From Chromatiaceae bacterium (GTDB taxonomy: Bacteria > Pseudomonadota > Gammaproteobacteria > Chromatiales > Chromatiaceae): 36,227 nt of DNA. Positions 8,176 to 16,966 of this stretch are shown one piece after another. The DNA lies in assembly GCA_026984455.1 (NCBI GenBank), contig JALSSC010000066.1:1-36227 (forward strand). Reading direction: 5' to 3'. The number at the start of each line of letters is the position of its first letter. Position 1 is the first letter of the stretch. Position numbers and translations under genes: made by a program. The notes beneath the pieces were generated by a model. The model was given only the letters and a program-made list of their open reading frames with translations, made no database searches and had not been told where the DNA came from.

Positions 8176-8664
8176 TTGACGAATGTCATAGCGGCGCCGT
8201 CGGAAGAGGCCTGGATGCGGGAGGCCATCGGACTCGCGGCCAAGGGCGTGGAGCGCGGCGACGGTGGCCCCTTCGGCGCCCTGGTGGTACGCGACAACGA
8301 GGTGATCGGGCGTGCCTGGAACCAGGTCCTGGTGCGCCACGACCCCACCGCCCACGCCGAGGTCCTGGCGATTCGCGAGGCCTGCGCCCGGATCGCCAGC
8401 CCCCATCTCGAAGGCTGCCGGCTGTTCACGAGCTGCGAACCCTGTCCCATGTGTCTCGCCGCCGCCTACTGGGCCCGCCTCGGCCGGATCTGGTATGCCG
8501 CCGACCGGCGCGATGCAGAGGCCATCGGCTTCGACGACGCCTTCATCTACCGTGAGCTGATCTTGCCTCCCGAACATCGCCGGCTGCCCATGGAACCGTT
8601 GCTGCGGGGACCGGCCCTCGAAGTGTTCGAGAGCTGGAGGCGGGACAATCCCACGGGGTATTGA
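8176..8664 (+). CDS. guaD: guanine deaminase (cytidine deaminase-like fold)
   Basis: A 162-residue zinc enzyme converting guanine to xanthine in purine salvage. The zinc ligands and catalytic Glu are in TAHAEVLAIREAC and TSCEPCPMCLAA. The downstream IGFDDAFIYREL and the C-terminus ending NPTGY closely follow the short Bacillus subtilis-type GuaD, including the C-terminal segment that swaps between subunits. This distinguishes it from tRNA adenosine deaminase TadA. The start is TTG at 8176, supported by GAGGGG about 6 bases upstream. The first in-frame ATG lies inside the domain. It stands alone, divergent from the small membrane gene, with no other purine genes nearby. Confidence 0.88.
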   Translation: MTNVIAAPSEEAWMREAIGLAAKGVERGDGGPFGALVVRDNEVIGRAWNQVLVRHDPTAHAEVLAIREACARIASPHLEGCRLFTSCEPCPMCLAAAYWARLGRIWYAADRRDAEAIGFDDAFIYRELILPPEHRRLPMEPLLRGPALEVFESWRRDNPTGY

Positions 8665-8764
8665 CAGGTTGGGATGGTCTAAAGCGCAGCGTGCCCGTCC
8701 ATTTCCTGACAGCGCGTATAGAATGGCCCGCAACGACCGGTTACAGACGAGGAGGCCAGTCCCT

Positions 8765-9265
8765 ATGGATCGCCGGCAGCAGGGTGCCACCCACTCGACG
8801 CCCGAGGTCGACACGACGGGCGGGCTCTGGCCCTCCGCTTCCTATACCCGGCAGATTGCCGCACTGAAGGCGGCCGTCGGCAAGAAGATCTATCTGGTCG
8901 AGTTGAAGCCCAGCGACATCAACCTGGGCATCCGCCTCTCGAACACCCCCCATGAACTCCTGGCGGTCATCGATTTTCCAAGGCCGGACCCGAACCAGGG
9001 ACTCGCACCCCATCTGCTCTTGCTCGACGATGGACGAGGCGTCAATCTCGGACGTATCGCCCGCATCAGCCTGAATACGCCATTCAGTCCCTCCGCACCG
9101 GACATCCTGTACCAGAACGCTTCGCTGATGGACACCCTCCTTCTCAGGGACCGCCAGTTGAGTAAGGCCTTCATCGGGGCCCGCTCGCAGGCCTTACTGG
9201 GCAGGCTTCTCGGCAAGCCGGCCTTGCAGCAGGTTGCTCAGCAAGAAGGTGCCGAAGAGGCCTGA
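8765..9265 (+). CDS. hypothetical protein
   Basis: A 166-residue soluble protein that I do not recognise. The start at 8765 is chosen because GAGGAGG lies about 9 bases upstream; the open frame continues upstream to 8669 without support. No signal peptide or membrane helix is visible. The N-terminal 25 residues are polar and probably disordered (DRRQQGATHSTPEVDTTGG). The middle holds an alternating strand/turn pattern (GKKIYLVELKPSDINLGIRL, LLAVIDFPRPD, HLLLLDDGRGVNLGRIARI), and the end is helical. Neighbours give no functional hint. Confidence 0.7.
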   Translation: MDRRQQGATHSTPEVDTTGGLWPSASYTRQIAALKAAVGKKIYLVELKPSDINLGIRLSNTPHELLAVIDFPRPDPNQGLAPHLLLLDDGRGVNLGRIARISLNTPFSPSAPDILYQNASLMDTLLLRDRQLSKAFIGARSQALLGRLLGKPALQQVAQQEGAEEA

Positions 9266-9607
9266 ACCCGCCCCTCTTCCTGTGCCGCAAGCGGGAGGGA
9301 AACCACCGCGAGCGAGCCAGTTGTCCGGGTGCGCATGATGCGCCCGCTGCAGCCCCTGCAGGGCCGGCCCCGCAGGGGCCATGACCTAGTGCGACCAGAG
9401 GGCGACGGGCGAACCTGCCTGTCGCCTTGGGTTGAGGCCAGCCGCTCGTTTCTGACCCGTTCGCCAGACACCAGAATAGAATAACTTGCTTATTTGACGG
9501 CAGGTTTCCGCCCAGGTAAGAAGGATTCGGGTATCCGCTGCGAACCGAAGAGTTCCTGGATACGCCCTGTGACCGTTTTCCCAGACCCCATCGGAGGATC
9601 CTACGCA
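9266..9607. other. intergenic region rich in short palindromes
   Basis: 342 bases without a supported gene. Between 9331 and 9380 lie three back-to-back perfect hairpins: GCGCATGATGCGC (9331-9343), CTGCAGCCCCTGCAG (9347-9361) and GGCCCCGCAGGGGCC (9366-9380). None is followed by a T run. They may act as transcript ends or protein sites. The rest, up to the secreted-protein gene, has an AT-richer patch near 9475-9495 that could hold its promoter. Confidence 0.5.
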
Positions 9608-10117
9608 GTGTCCATGAAATCCACCCTCTCCGGGGCCCTGACCCTGGTCCTGGCCACGGGCATGGCCCCAGTAACCCAGGCCTCGGGCTTCGGTCCCATG
9701 AACATGATGAACCCGAGCAAGTGGTTCGGGGGCAAAGACGGTGACCGTCACGACGGCCGTTACGGTCCAGGTCCCGGGTACGGGGGTCCTCCTCCACCCT
9801 ATGGCTATCCCGGGGCGGGCTATGGGCCGCCGCCCTATGGTCCCGGTGTCCAACCCTATGGAGCGCCGCCAGCGCCTCAATCCAAGGCGGCGGCACAGAG
9901 CGATCTCGAAAACAAGCTGGAGCAGAAGGATGCCCGGATCCGCGAACTGGAACGGCGGGTCGAGGAACTGGAACATCGTCAGACCCCTCCGGCACCGCCT
10001 TCCTCCGCTCCTCCCCGTACCTATCAATACTACGGAGGCGACCAGACGCCGCCTCCAGCGGGTAGCGGGGGCAATTACTCCAACTATCCCTTCCGGCCTC
10101 TGAACAGCGGTCAATGA
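9608..10117 (+). CDS. secreted Gly/Tyr/Pro-rich protein with MMNPSKW motif and coiled coil
   Basis: A 169-residue exported protein. Signal peptide to about residue 27 (MKSTLSGALTLVLATGMAPV, then TQASG), then MNMMNPSKWFGGKDGDRHDG, a Gly/Tyr/Pro-rich tract of YG-type repeats (about 55-90), a short charged coiled coil (LENKLEQKDARIRELERRVE) and a Pro/Gly/Tyr-rich tail. GTG at 9608 is preferred because GGAGGAT lies about 8 bases upstream; ATG at 9614 is the alternative. It shares the MMNPS[KR]W-GG-D motif and Gly/Tyr tract with the protein at 27852-28196. Composition recalls sulfur globule envelope proteins, but this is inference. Confidence 0.75.
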   Translation: MSMKSTLSGALTLVLATGMAPVTQASGFGPMNMMNPSKWFGGKDGDRHDGRYGPGPGYGGPPPPYGYPGAGYGPPPYGPGVQPYGAPPAPQSKAAAQSDLENKLEQKDARIRELERRVEELEHRQTPPAPPSSAPPRTYQYYGGDQTPPPAGSGGNYSNYPFRPLNSGQ

Positions 10118-10124
10118 TCTCCGG

Positions 10125-10150
10125 GATACGGGGGCGTCGGCCCCCGTATC
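10125..10150 (+). terminator. strong hairpin after the Gly/Tyr-rich protein gene
   Basis: A perfect 11-bp stem (GATACGGGGGC paired with GCCCCCGTATC) with a 4-base loop begins 7 bases after the stop codon at 10117. No T run follows, so it may be a Rho-independent-like end, a Rho stop or an mRNA 3' stabiliser. Confidence 0.5.
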
Positions 10151-10254
10151 TCCCCAAGGGCCGCAATGTATGTTGAGACCTTGGGCCCCTCCTTGGTCCC
10201 GTCCACGGCAGGACGGGGAAGGCGCCCGCGGAACGCCACCTTCACGGTGACCCC

Positions 10255-10731
10255 ATGTTCCTGGAGGCCCTCCTTCTGCTCCTGGTGGCCAACGGCGCCC
10301 CGGTCCTCGCCTACGATCTGCTCAAGCAGCGCTGGGCCTGGCCGGTGGACGGTGGCCGGCGCCTGGCCGACGGCCTCCGGGTGCTGGGGGATTCCTGTAC
10401 CTGGCGCGGCTGGATCGTTTCGCTCTCGGCGACCGCCTGCTGCGCCTGGGCCCTCGGTCTGGGGTGGGGCCCTGGATTACTCACCGCCACGGCGGCCATG
10501 GCCGGTGACGCCTTCTCCAGTTTCGTCAAACGCCGCCGCGGCCTGGCCCCGGGGGACCGTGTCCTGGGCCTGGATCAGATCCCCGAGTCCCTGCTGCCAT
10601 TAGTCGTCCTGCACCCCTGGCTGGCCCTCGGTTGGCTTGAAGTGATGCTCGAGCTGGCCGCCTTCATGGCCCTCGAACTGGCCATCTCCCGTGTCGCCTA
10701 CCGCCTGGGATTGCGAAAGCACCCGTACTGA
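10255..10731 (+). CDS. CarS-like (CDP-archaeol synthase family) membrane protein
   Basis: A 158-residue integral membrane protein with about four helices. The cytosolic loop GDAFSSFVKRRRGLAPGDRVLGLDQIPESLLPL matches the nucleotide-binding loop of the PF01864 family (GD-x3-SF-KRR-G... LDQ), which includes archaeal CDP-archaeol synthase and bacterial relatives of CDP-diglyceride synthase. Bacteria lack archaeol, so the likely activity is activation of a phospholipid-like or polyprenol substrate with CTP, but the substrate is unknown. It is convergent with the L,D-transpeptidase gene, 11 bases apart. Confidence 0.8.
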   Translation: MFLEALLLLLVANGAPVLAYDLLKQRWAWPVDGGRRLADGLRVLGDSCTWRGWIVSLSATACCAWALGLGWGPGLLTATAAMAGDAFSSFVKRRRGLAPGDRVLGLDQIPESLLPLVVLHPWLALGWLEVMLELAAFMALELAISRVAYRLGLRKHPY

Positions 10732-10742
10732 CCCGCGCGCGA

Positions 10743-11288
10743 TCAGCGGATCAACACCAGGGTCCCGATGCGTACCCAGTGCCGCAAACGGTCGATCTGC
10801 CCGTTGGTGAGGGCCACGCACCCCCGGGTCCAGTTGCTCAGCAGATGCAACCCGCGGTCGGCGCTCCCCAGGCCGTGGATACCGATGCCACCGCCGAGGG
10901 CGGTGTCCTGGGGCGGCGGGCGGCCGTGCCGGAGGGCGTCGAGAATACGTTTTCGGTCGCCTTCTCCGATTAGGCCCCGGCGGTAGGCGCGCTCGGCGTC
11001 CACCCGGTTGGGGTAGTCGAGGCCCAGAAACAGGTGGTATCTGGTGTCGCGGCTGATCCGGACCACATGGTAGCGCCCCTTGGGGGTGCGGGCGTCACCG
11101 CGCCGGCGCCCATGCGCGGCGCCCCCGCGGCCGATGGCGATGCCTTCCGCCCGCCACAGGACCCGCTCGCCCCGCATCACCTTCAGGACCTGGTCCTGGG
11201 TGTCCACCAGCAGCCAGATGTCCCGGTCGCCCGCCGCGGGGCAGGCGGCCCCGGCGCAAAGGAGGAGCAGGAGGGCGGTCAGGCGCAC
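10743..11288 (-). CDS. L,D-transpeptidase (YkuD) family protein
   Basis: A periplasmic protein of about 181 residues. A hydrophobic N-terminus (VRLTALLLLLCAGAACPAAG) is a signal peptide. The YkuD domain follows, with TPKGRYHV, the catalytic GIGIHGLG (His about 138) and RGCVAL (Cys about 157). Such enzymes make 3-3 peptidoglycan cross-links or attach proteins to the wall; the single-domain form without LysM is common in proteobacteria. The start is uncertain: GTG at 11288 gives the best signal peptide, while ATG at 11357 would give a longer n-region and overlap the divergent gene's leader. Neither has a clear ribosome-binding site. Confidence 0.88.
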   Translation of the reverse strand: MRLTALLLLLCAGAACPAAGDRDIWLLVDTQDQVLKVMRGERVLWRAEGIAIGRGGAAHGRRRGDARTPKGRYHVVRISRDTRYHLFLGLDYPNRVDAERAYRRGLIGEGDRKRILDALRHGRPPPQDTALGGGIGIHGLGSADRGLHLLSNWTRGCVALTNGQIDRLRHWVRIGTLVLIR

Positions 11289-11366
11289 TTTCGGGAGACG
11301 GATTGATGGCGGTCTGGAGGGGCCCCGGGGTAGACTGCGAGGGTCGAGCAGTTGCATAGGTGCGTC

Positions 11367-14300
11367 ATGATACCCGTCCTCCGTTGTCTGGTCCTCTCGC
11401 TCCTGACCTGGACGGCCTGGGCCGGTCCCGGGAAAGGCGTCGATCACCCGCCGTCCCCGGGGCCGGCGCAACGGCTGGAGGTCCCGGCTCCGTTGCGTCC
11501 GTGGGTCCCTTGGGTGCTCTACGGGCACGACGACTGGACCTGTCCCCGTCAGTACGACGATCCCGGGCGCAGGTATTGCGCCTGGCCGGGGGAACTGCGC
11601 CTGGAACTCGACCGGGAGGGCGGCCGTTTCGCCCAGACCTGGGAGGTCTACGGGCGTACCCGGGTGCCGCTGCCCGGTGGCCCCGGGGCCTGGCCGGAGC
11701 GGATCCGGGTGGACGATGCGCCCGGTATCCAGAGCCCGCAGGACGAGCGCCCGGGGATCTGGCTCGATCCCGGCACTCATCGGATCGAAGGCCGCTGGGT
11801 CTGGCCGCGACCACCCCGTTCGCTGCCGATCCCGCGGGCGGTGGGGATCGTCGCCCTGAGTGTCGAAGGCGAGCCCCACCCCTTCCCGCGCCGGGACGCC
11901 CGGGGGACCCTCTGGCTGGCCGCCGGGGGCAGCGGGAAGACCCCCCAGGACCACCTCCGCCTGGAGGTCTTCCGCCGCCTGCAAGACGGCAATCCGGCCC
12001 GCCTGGAGACCCTGCTGCGGCTGGATGTCTCGGGCCGCGAGCGCGAGCGGGTCCTGGGTCCCGCGCTGCCCCCGCAATTCCGCCCGCTCGCCCTTGGCGG
12101 TGACCTGCCGGCCCGCCTGGAAGCCGACGGCCGCCTGCGCATACAGCTGCGCCCCGGCCACTGGGAGATAGCGATCACCGCCATCCACCCGCGCCTGCTC
12201 ACGGCGGTCTCGCCACCCGCCGCCCGGCCCCCCTGGCCCTCACGGGAGGTCTGGGCCTTCCAGGCCGACCGCCGCATCCGTCTGGTGGAGGTGCGTGGCG
12301 GCACCCCCCTGGAACCGCGCCACACCCGCCTGCCCGCGGACTGGCGCGACCTGCCCGCCTATGCCCTGAAGCCGGGGCAGGCCCTGACCCTGCGGGTATT
12401 GCGCCGGGGCGATCCCGCGCCCCTGCCGGACCGCATCCGCGTGCAACGGCGCCTGTGGCTGGACTTCGATGGGGGCGGCTATACCTTCAGCGACCACCTG
12501 CAAGGCACCCTGAGCGCCTCCTGGCGCCTGGACATGCGCGCCCCCTGGTATCTGGGCCGGGTCTCCGTGGACGGACAGGACCAGGTGATCAGCGCCCCGG
12601 GGAAGGGGTTGCGCGGGGTGGAACTGCGCCGCGGCGCCCTCGATCTGGTGGCCGATGGGCGTATCGCGGGCGCCCCGGATGCGCTGCCCGCGGTGGGCTG
12701 GAACCGGGAGGTCCAGGGCCTCGGGGCCGAGCTGAGCCTACCCCCGGGCTGGCGCCTCCTGCACCTGAGCGGGGCCGACCAGGTAGACACCACGTGGCTG
12801 CGCCGCTGGAGCCTCTGGGACCTGTTCCTCACCCTGCTCATCGCCATCGCCATGGGCCGCCTCTGGTCCTGGCCCTGGGGCCTGTCGGCCCTCGCCGTGG
12901 GGCTGTCGATCTATCAGGAACCCGGCGCGCCGGTGGCGGCCTGGCTCAACCTCCTCGCCGCCGTGGCCCTGTTGCGGGTCGCCCCCGCGGGCCGTCTCGC
13001 CGGCCTCCTGCGCCTCTACCGCCACCTCTCCCTGGCCGTCCTCGCGGTACTGGGGCTGGCCTTCGCCATCGGCCAGGTGCGCACCGCCCTCTATCCGCAA
13101 CTCGCCCGGGCCATGCCGGCCCCCGCTCCCGCCCCGGCCCGGGTGACGCCCAAGAGTGCCCCGCTGTCCGCGCTGCGGATGGAGAAACGGGCGCTGGAGC
13201 TGTCCCGGAGTATGCCCGAGGAGATGCCCACAGTCGCCGACGAAGGGGTCTCCCGGGAGATCGATCCCAAGGCCCGCGTCACCACCGGGCCCGGCCTGCC
13301 GACCTGGCGATGGACCCGGGTGCGCCTCGCCTGGACGGGGCCGGTGGCTGCGGACCAGGAGCTGAGGCTCTGGCTGCTCCCGCCCTGGGCCACGCGCCTG
13401 TGGCAGTTGTTCGGGGTCCTCGGCCTGGCCGCTCTCGGCTGGCCCCTGGTGCGAGGCGGGCGTCTGCCTCCGGGCGCCCCCCTGGTCCTGATCCTGGCGG
13501 TCGTCGCCGCGCCCCTCCCGGCCCGCGCGGACATCCCCGGTCCGGGACTCCTGGAGACCCTGGAGAAACGCCTCCTCGAAGCACCGGACTGCACCCCCCA
13601 CTGCGCCCGATACGGCACCCTGCGCCTCGGCGCAAAGGCCGATACGATCGAGGCCCAGGTGGACCTGGATGCGGTCGTCCCCAGCGTCCTGCCGTTGCCC
13701 GGAGACGACCGCCACTGGCGCCTGCTCGGCGTCTCCGAGGACGGCCGCCCCCTGCCCCTGGCCCATCTGGATGAAGACGGGACCCTCTGGACCGCGGTGG
13801 GCGCGGGTCATCACCGGCTCAGGCTGCGCGCCCGGATCCCCGCCGACACCACGACCCTCCCGATCCCCGCCACCCTCATGCCCCGGCGTGTGGTCCTGGA
13901 GGGCAGCGGCTGGACCCTGGAGGGGGTCGATCCTCGCGGCACCCCCCAGGGCCAGATCCAGTTGCGCCGCCGGGCACCCGCCCCCGCGGCCTCCAGCGCC
14001 GGGGAGCCGTCGGCCCCGGCCCTGCCCCCCTTCTTCCAGGTGGAGCGGGAGATCCGTCTCGGCCTGGAGTGGAGCATCCATACCCGGGTCTACCGCGACC
14101 CGGCCAATCCCGCCGGCGCGGTCCTCTCCATCCCCTTGCTGCCCGGGGAATCGGTCACCACTCCGGGGCTGCGGGTGGAGGAAGACAGGGCACGTGTCGC
14201 CTTCGCCCCCGGACAGCAGGAACGCCACTGGGACGCCACCCTGGCCCGTCGGCCCCGGCTGCGCCTCCAGGCCCCCGAGGGGGTCCCCTGGGCCGAGATC

Positions 14301-15422
14301 TGGCGTCTCGACGCCGCCCCCCTGTGGCACGTGCAGACCGGGGGCATCCCGGTGGTACAGCGCCAGGACCCGAACGGCCGCTGGCGCCCCGAATGGCGCC
14401 CCTGGCCGGGCGAGGTGGTGGAGCTGGCCATCTCCCGCCCGCCGGGGATCGAGGGGCCCACCCTGACCATCGACCGCAGCCACCTGCGTCTCGTGCCGGG
14501 CAGGCGCAGCAGCGACGCCACCCTGGAATTGCAGTGGCGCTCCAGCCAGGGCGGACAACACCGTCTGACCCTGCCCCAAGGGGCGACCCTGCAACGGGTC
14601 ACCATCGACGGGCGGATACAGCCCGTGCGCCAACGGGGGCGCCACCTGGACCTGCCGCTCACCCCCGGCGGCCATCGGCTGGAGGTGCGCTGGCGGCAGG
14701 CGGGGGGAATGACGGCCCGCTTCACGGTCCCACGCGCGGACCTGGGCCTCGGTTCGGTCAACGCCACGGTCCAGGTCAACCTGCCCCGCGATCGTTGGCT
14801 GCTGTATCTGCGCGGGCCCCTGCTGGGGCCGGCGGTGCTCTATTGGGGCGTGTTGCTGGCTATCTTCGCCGCCGCCCTGATCCTCGGGCGCAGCCGGATC
14901 ACCCCCCTGCGCCGCCGCCACTGGGCCCTGCTGGGCCTCGGCCTGAGCCAGACCCCGGCGGCCGGCATGGTCCTGGTGGCGGCCTGGCTGTTCGCCCTCG
15001 GGATACGCGGGCGGCGCGACCTCGGTGCCCTGCGGGCCGCCAACCTGGCGCAGATCGGCCTGGCGCTGCTCAGCCTGATGGCCCTGGGCACCCTGGCCTA
15101 CGGTGTCCAGCGCGGCCTTCTCGGTCCTCCCGAGATGCAGGTGGCGGGCAATGGCTCCAGCGCCTACGATCTGCGTTGGTATCTGGACCGCACCGGCCCC
15201 GAGACCCCGGCGGTGACGCTGATCTCGGCGCCCCTGTGGGTCTACCGTGCGCTCATGCTGGGCTGGGCCCTGTGGCTCGCCAACGCCCTCCTGGGCTGGC
15301 TGCGCTGGGGCTGGCGGGCCTTCTCCCGCGGCGGGATCTGGATCCCCTGGCGGTTCAAGATCCTGCGCCCGCAGCGGACGCCGCCTCCAGGCGGTGCAGC
15401 GTCACCTCGGGCGGGCAGTTGA
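11367..15422 (+). CDS. large uncharacterised membrane protein (1351 aa)
   Basis: A signal peptide (MIPVLRCLVLSLLTWTAWA) is followed by a beta-rich periplasmic region to about residue 475 with a Cys pair near residues 52-65. A first block of membrane helices (about 480-570) contains LWDLFLTLLIAIAMGRLW and a YQEPGAP turn. A Pro/Ala-rich linker and two helices (about 675-720) precede a second beta-rich region with many GxHRL-type strands (about 720-1150) and four C-terminal helices (about 1155-1310). I recognise the layout from hypothetical proteins of other gammaproteobacteria but know no function. ATG 11367 is preferred over 11352, with AGGTG upstream. The 3' end overlaps the convergent phosphoesterase by 68 bases. 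Confidence 0.85.
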   Translation: MIPVLRCLVLSLLTWTAWAGPGKGVDHPPSPGPAQRLEVPAPLRPWVPWVLYGHDDWTCPRQYDDPGRRYCAWPGELRLELDREGGRFAQTWEVYGRTRVPLPGGPGAWPERIRVDDAPGIQSPQDERPGIWLDPGTHRIEGRWVWPRPPRSLPIPRAVGIVALSVEGEPHPFPRRDARGTLWLAAGGSGKTPQDHLRLEVFRRLQDGNPARLETLLRLDVSGRERERVLGPALPPQFRPLALGGDLPARLEADGRLRIQLRPGHWEIAITAIHPRLLTAVSPPAARPPWPSREVWAFQADRRIRLVEVRGGTPLEPRHTRLPADWRDLPAYALKPGQALTLRVLRRGDPAPLPDRIRVQRRLWLDFDGGGYTFSDHLQGTLSASWRLDMRAPWYLGRVSVDGQDQVISAPGKGLRGVELRRGALDLVADGRIAGAPDALPAVGWNREVQGLGAELSLPPGWRLLHLSGADQVDTTWLRRWSLWDLFLTLLIAIAMGRLWSWPWGLSALAVGLSIYQEPGAPVAAWLNLLAAVALLRVAPAGRLAGLLRLYRHLSLAVLAVLGLAFAIGQVRTALYPQLARAMPAPAPAPARVTPKSAPLSALRMEKRALELSRSMPEEMPTVADEGVSREIDPKARVTTGPGLPTWRWTRVRLAWTGPVAADQELRLWLLPPWATRLWQLFGVLGLAALGWPLVRGGRLPPGAPLVLILAVVAAPLPARADIPGPGLLETLEKRLLEAPDCTPHCARYGTLRLGAKADTIEAQVDLDAVVPSVLPLPGDDRHWRLLGVSEDGRPLPLAHLDEDGTLWTAVGAGHHRLRLRARIPADTTTLPIPATLMPRRVVLEGSGWTLEGVDPRGTPQGQIQLRRRAPAPAASSAGEPSAPALPPFFQVEREIRLGLEWSIHTRVYRDPANPAGAVLSIPLLPGESVTTPGLRVEEDRARVAFAPGQQERHWDATLARRPRLRLQAPEGVPWAEIWRLDAAPLWHVQTGGIPVVQRQDPNGRWRPEWRPWPGEVVELAISRPPGIEGPTLTIDRSHLRLVPGRRSSDATLELQWRSSQGGQHRLTLPQGATLQRVTIDGRIQPVRQRGRHLDLPLTPGGHRLEVRWRQAGGMTARFTVPRADLGLGSVNATVQVNLPRDRWLLYLRGPLLGPAVLYWGVLLAIFAAALILGRSRITPLRRRHWALLGLGLSQTPAAGMVLVAAWLFALGIRGRRDLGALRAANLAQIGLALLSLMALGTLAYGVQRGLLGPPEMQVAGNGSSAYDLRWYLDRTGPETPAVTLISAPLWVYRALMLGWALWLANALLGWLRWGWRAFSRGGIWIPWRFKILRPQRTPPPGGAASPRAGS

Positions 15423-16314
15423 AGCGCACCGGCACCACGCAACTCCCCGCGCCCGCCGAGGTGTAGCCCTGCATCCCCCCGTGGCGCCAGGGGCCCCGTC
15501 CCAGGCGGCGCGGGCAGCGGGCGTTGTAGGTCAGGGCCAGACCGCCGGGCAGACAGATCTGGCCACCGTGGGTGTGGCCGCAGAGCATCAGGTCGAAGCC
15601 CGCATGGGCGGCGTGGCGATAGATCTCGGGGGAGTGGGAGAGCAACACCGCCGGGCCTGTGCCGATCCCTTCGGCGGCCTTCTCCAGGTTGTCGGTGCAA
15701 TAATAGTGGGGGTCGTCCACCCCGGCCAGAAACAGGCACGCCCCATCCCGCTCGATGACCAGGGACTCGTTCAACAACAGGCGTATCCCCAGGGCCTCCA
15801 GGCCCGGCACCATCTCGATGAAGTCGTGGTTGCCCAGGACCCCCACCACCTCGCCGCGCAGGACCGCGCGCAGCCGCCCCATGGCCTCTATGGCCGGGGC
15901 GGTGGCGCCGTGGGTGCGTCCGCGGAAATCGCCGCTGATGACGCACAGGTCGTACTCCAGGGGGGCCACCCGCTCGATCAGGGCGAGTTCGATGGCCGGG
16001 GCCGTGTCCAGGTGCAGATCGCTCAGGTGCAGCAGGGTGAAACCCGCGAAGGCCGGCGGCAGATGTGGGATCGCCACCCGGTTGTGACGCACCTGGATCC
16101 GGGTGGCGTTGCGCAGGCCCCGGCGATAGAGCCCGCCGAGCCGCAGCAGGCCGCGAATCCAGGCGTGAATGGAATACCAGTGCTCGATGTGAAAGAAGTT
16201 GCGCCCGCGGCCGAAGATCAGGTCCAGGTGTTCACGCTCGATGCCCTGGCGCTGGCGCAGGTGCAGGCGGCCCAGGCGCCGGTCGAGGCGGGTGGAAGGT
16301 GAATGCCGGGACAT
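15355..16314 (-). CDS. metallophosphoesterase (calcineurin-like, YaeI type)
   Basis: A 319-residue protein with all motifs of the dinuclear-metal phosphoesterase fold: LHLSDLHLD (D99, H101), ISGDF (128-130), GNHD (161-164), LLSHSPE and CGHTHGG. The arrangement is that of YaeI-like enzymes, which in some bacteria act on membrane lipids. The N-terminal about 90 residues are basic with aromatic stretches (HIEHWYSIHAWIRG) and could be membrane-peripheral. The substrate is unknown. ATG at 16314 is chosen as the start, with no strong ribosome-binding site. The gene faces the divergent lipoprotein gene across about 66 bases and overlaps the large membrane protein gene tail-to-tail. Confidence 0.88.
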   Translation of the reverse strand: MSRHSPSTRLDRRLGRLHLRQRQGIEREHLDLIFGRGRNFFHIEHWYSIHAWIRGLLRLGGLYRRGLRNATRIQVRHNRVAIPHLPPAFAGFTLLHLSDLHLDTAPAIELALIERVAPLEYDLCVISGDFRGRTHGATAPAIEAMGRLRAVLRGEVVGVLGNHDFIEMVPGLEALGIRLLLNESLVIERDGACLFLAGVDDPHYYCTDNLEKAAEGIGTGPAVLLSHSPEIYRHAAHAGFDLMLCGHTHGGQICLPGGLALTYNARCPRRLGRGPWRHGGMQGYTSAGAGSCVVPVRFNCPPEVTLHRLEAASAAGAGS

Positions 16315-16346
16315 GGAATGCTCATGGCCGAATGGAGAGAGTCCAG

Positions 16347-16352
16347 TATACT
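16347..16352 (+). promoter_or_regulatory. probable -10 element of the lipoprotein gene
   Basis: TATACT lies 29 bases before the chosen start at 16381. No convincing -35 is seen 16-18 bases upstream, so this is only a partial promoter call. Confidence 0.3.
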
Positions 16353-16380
16353 CAAGACAACACAACCTCCGTCGCCGCGC

Positions 16381-16833
16381 ATGTGCAGACAGATCCCGAT
16401 CCTCCTCCTCGCCCTGCTCCTGACGGCCTGCCAGCCCCCCACGAAAGAGGACACCGGCACCGTCATCGGCACCACCGTGGGCGCCATCGTCGGCAGTCAG
16501 ATCGGCGCCGGCAGCGGCCGCACCGTGGCCATCATCGTGGGCAGCCTGCTCGGCGGCTACGTGGGCCGCAATCTCGGCGCGGAGATGGACCGTCAGGACC
16601 GCATACGCGCCGCCCAGGCCCTGGAGACCAACCCCACGCAGAAGTCCAGCACCTGGGTCAACCCGGATACCGGGGTCGCCTATCGGGTGACCCCGATCCG
16701 TACCTACCCATCCAGCACCGGGCCCTGTCGCGAATTCCGCGCCGACATGCGCATCGGCGACCGCCGCGAGACCCTCTACGGCACCGCCTGCCGCCAGCCC
16801 GACGGCACCTGGCGCAGCGTCGCCGCCGACTGA
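16381..16833 (+). CDS. glycine-zipper 2TM lipoprotein (17-kDa surface antigen type)
   Basis: A 150-residue exported lipoprotein. The signal peptide MCRQIPILLLALLLTAC ends in the lipobox LTAC. A glycine-zipper segment follows (TVIGTTVGAIVGSQIGAG, then VAIIVGSLLGGYVGRNLG), then MDRQDRIRAAQALETN. The C-terminal domain has WVNPDTGVAYRVTP and CREF...GTACRQPDGTW, as in rickettsial 17-kDa antigen/SlyB-like surface proteins. It is probably an outer-membrane lipoprotein of envelope maintenance; the exact role is unknown. Start 16381 is set by the signal peptide and by the TATACT box upstream, which argues against the in-frame ATGs at 16303-16330. An imperfect GC hairpin at 16901-16928 lies downstream. 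Confidence 0.85.
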   Translation: MCRQIPILLLALLLTACQPPTKEDTGTVIGTTVGAIVGSQIGAGSGRTVAIIVGSLLGGYVGRNLGAEMDRQDRIRAAQALETNPTQKSSTWVNPDTGVAYRVTPIRTYPSSTGPCREFRADMRIGDRRETLYGTACRQPDGTWRSVAAD

Positions 16834-16966
16834 TGGGGGGACGTCGGGCATCCCTGTACAGGTCTCGCCGGGTCGTGCGCCGGATCCCGGTGCGCAGTCC
16901 GGCCGCCCGCGCGTGCGCGCGGCGGGCCACTCCATTCCCGGACGGGCCTCCGGCCCCAATGCACGA

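Noticed and set aside
10743-11288. L,D-transpeptidase as a lipoprotein
   Set aside because: Cysteines near the signal peptide do not form a proper lipobox with Leu at -3.
12738-14921. 727-codon minus-strand ORF
   Set aside because: Shadow of the large membrane protein gene; low-complexity Gly/Gln/Pro composition, no start support.
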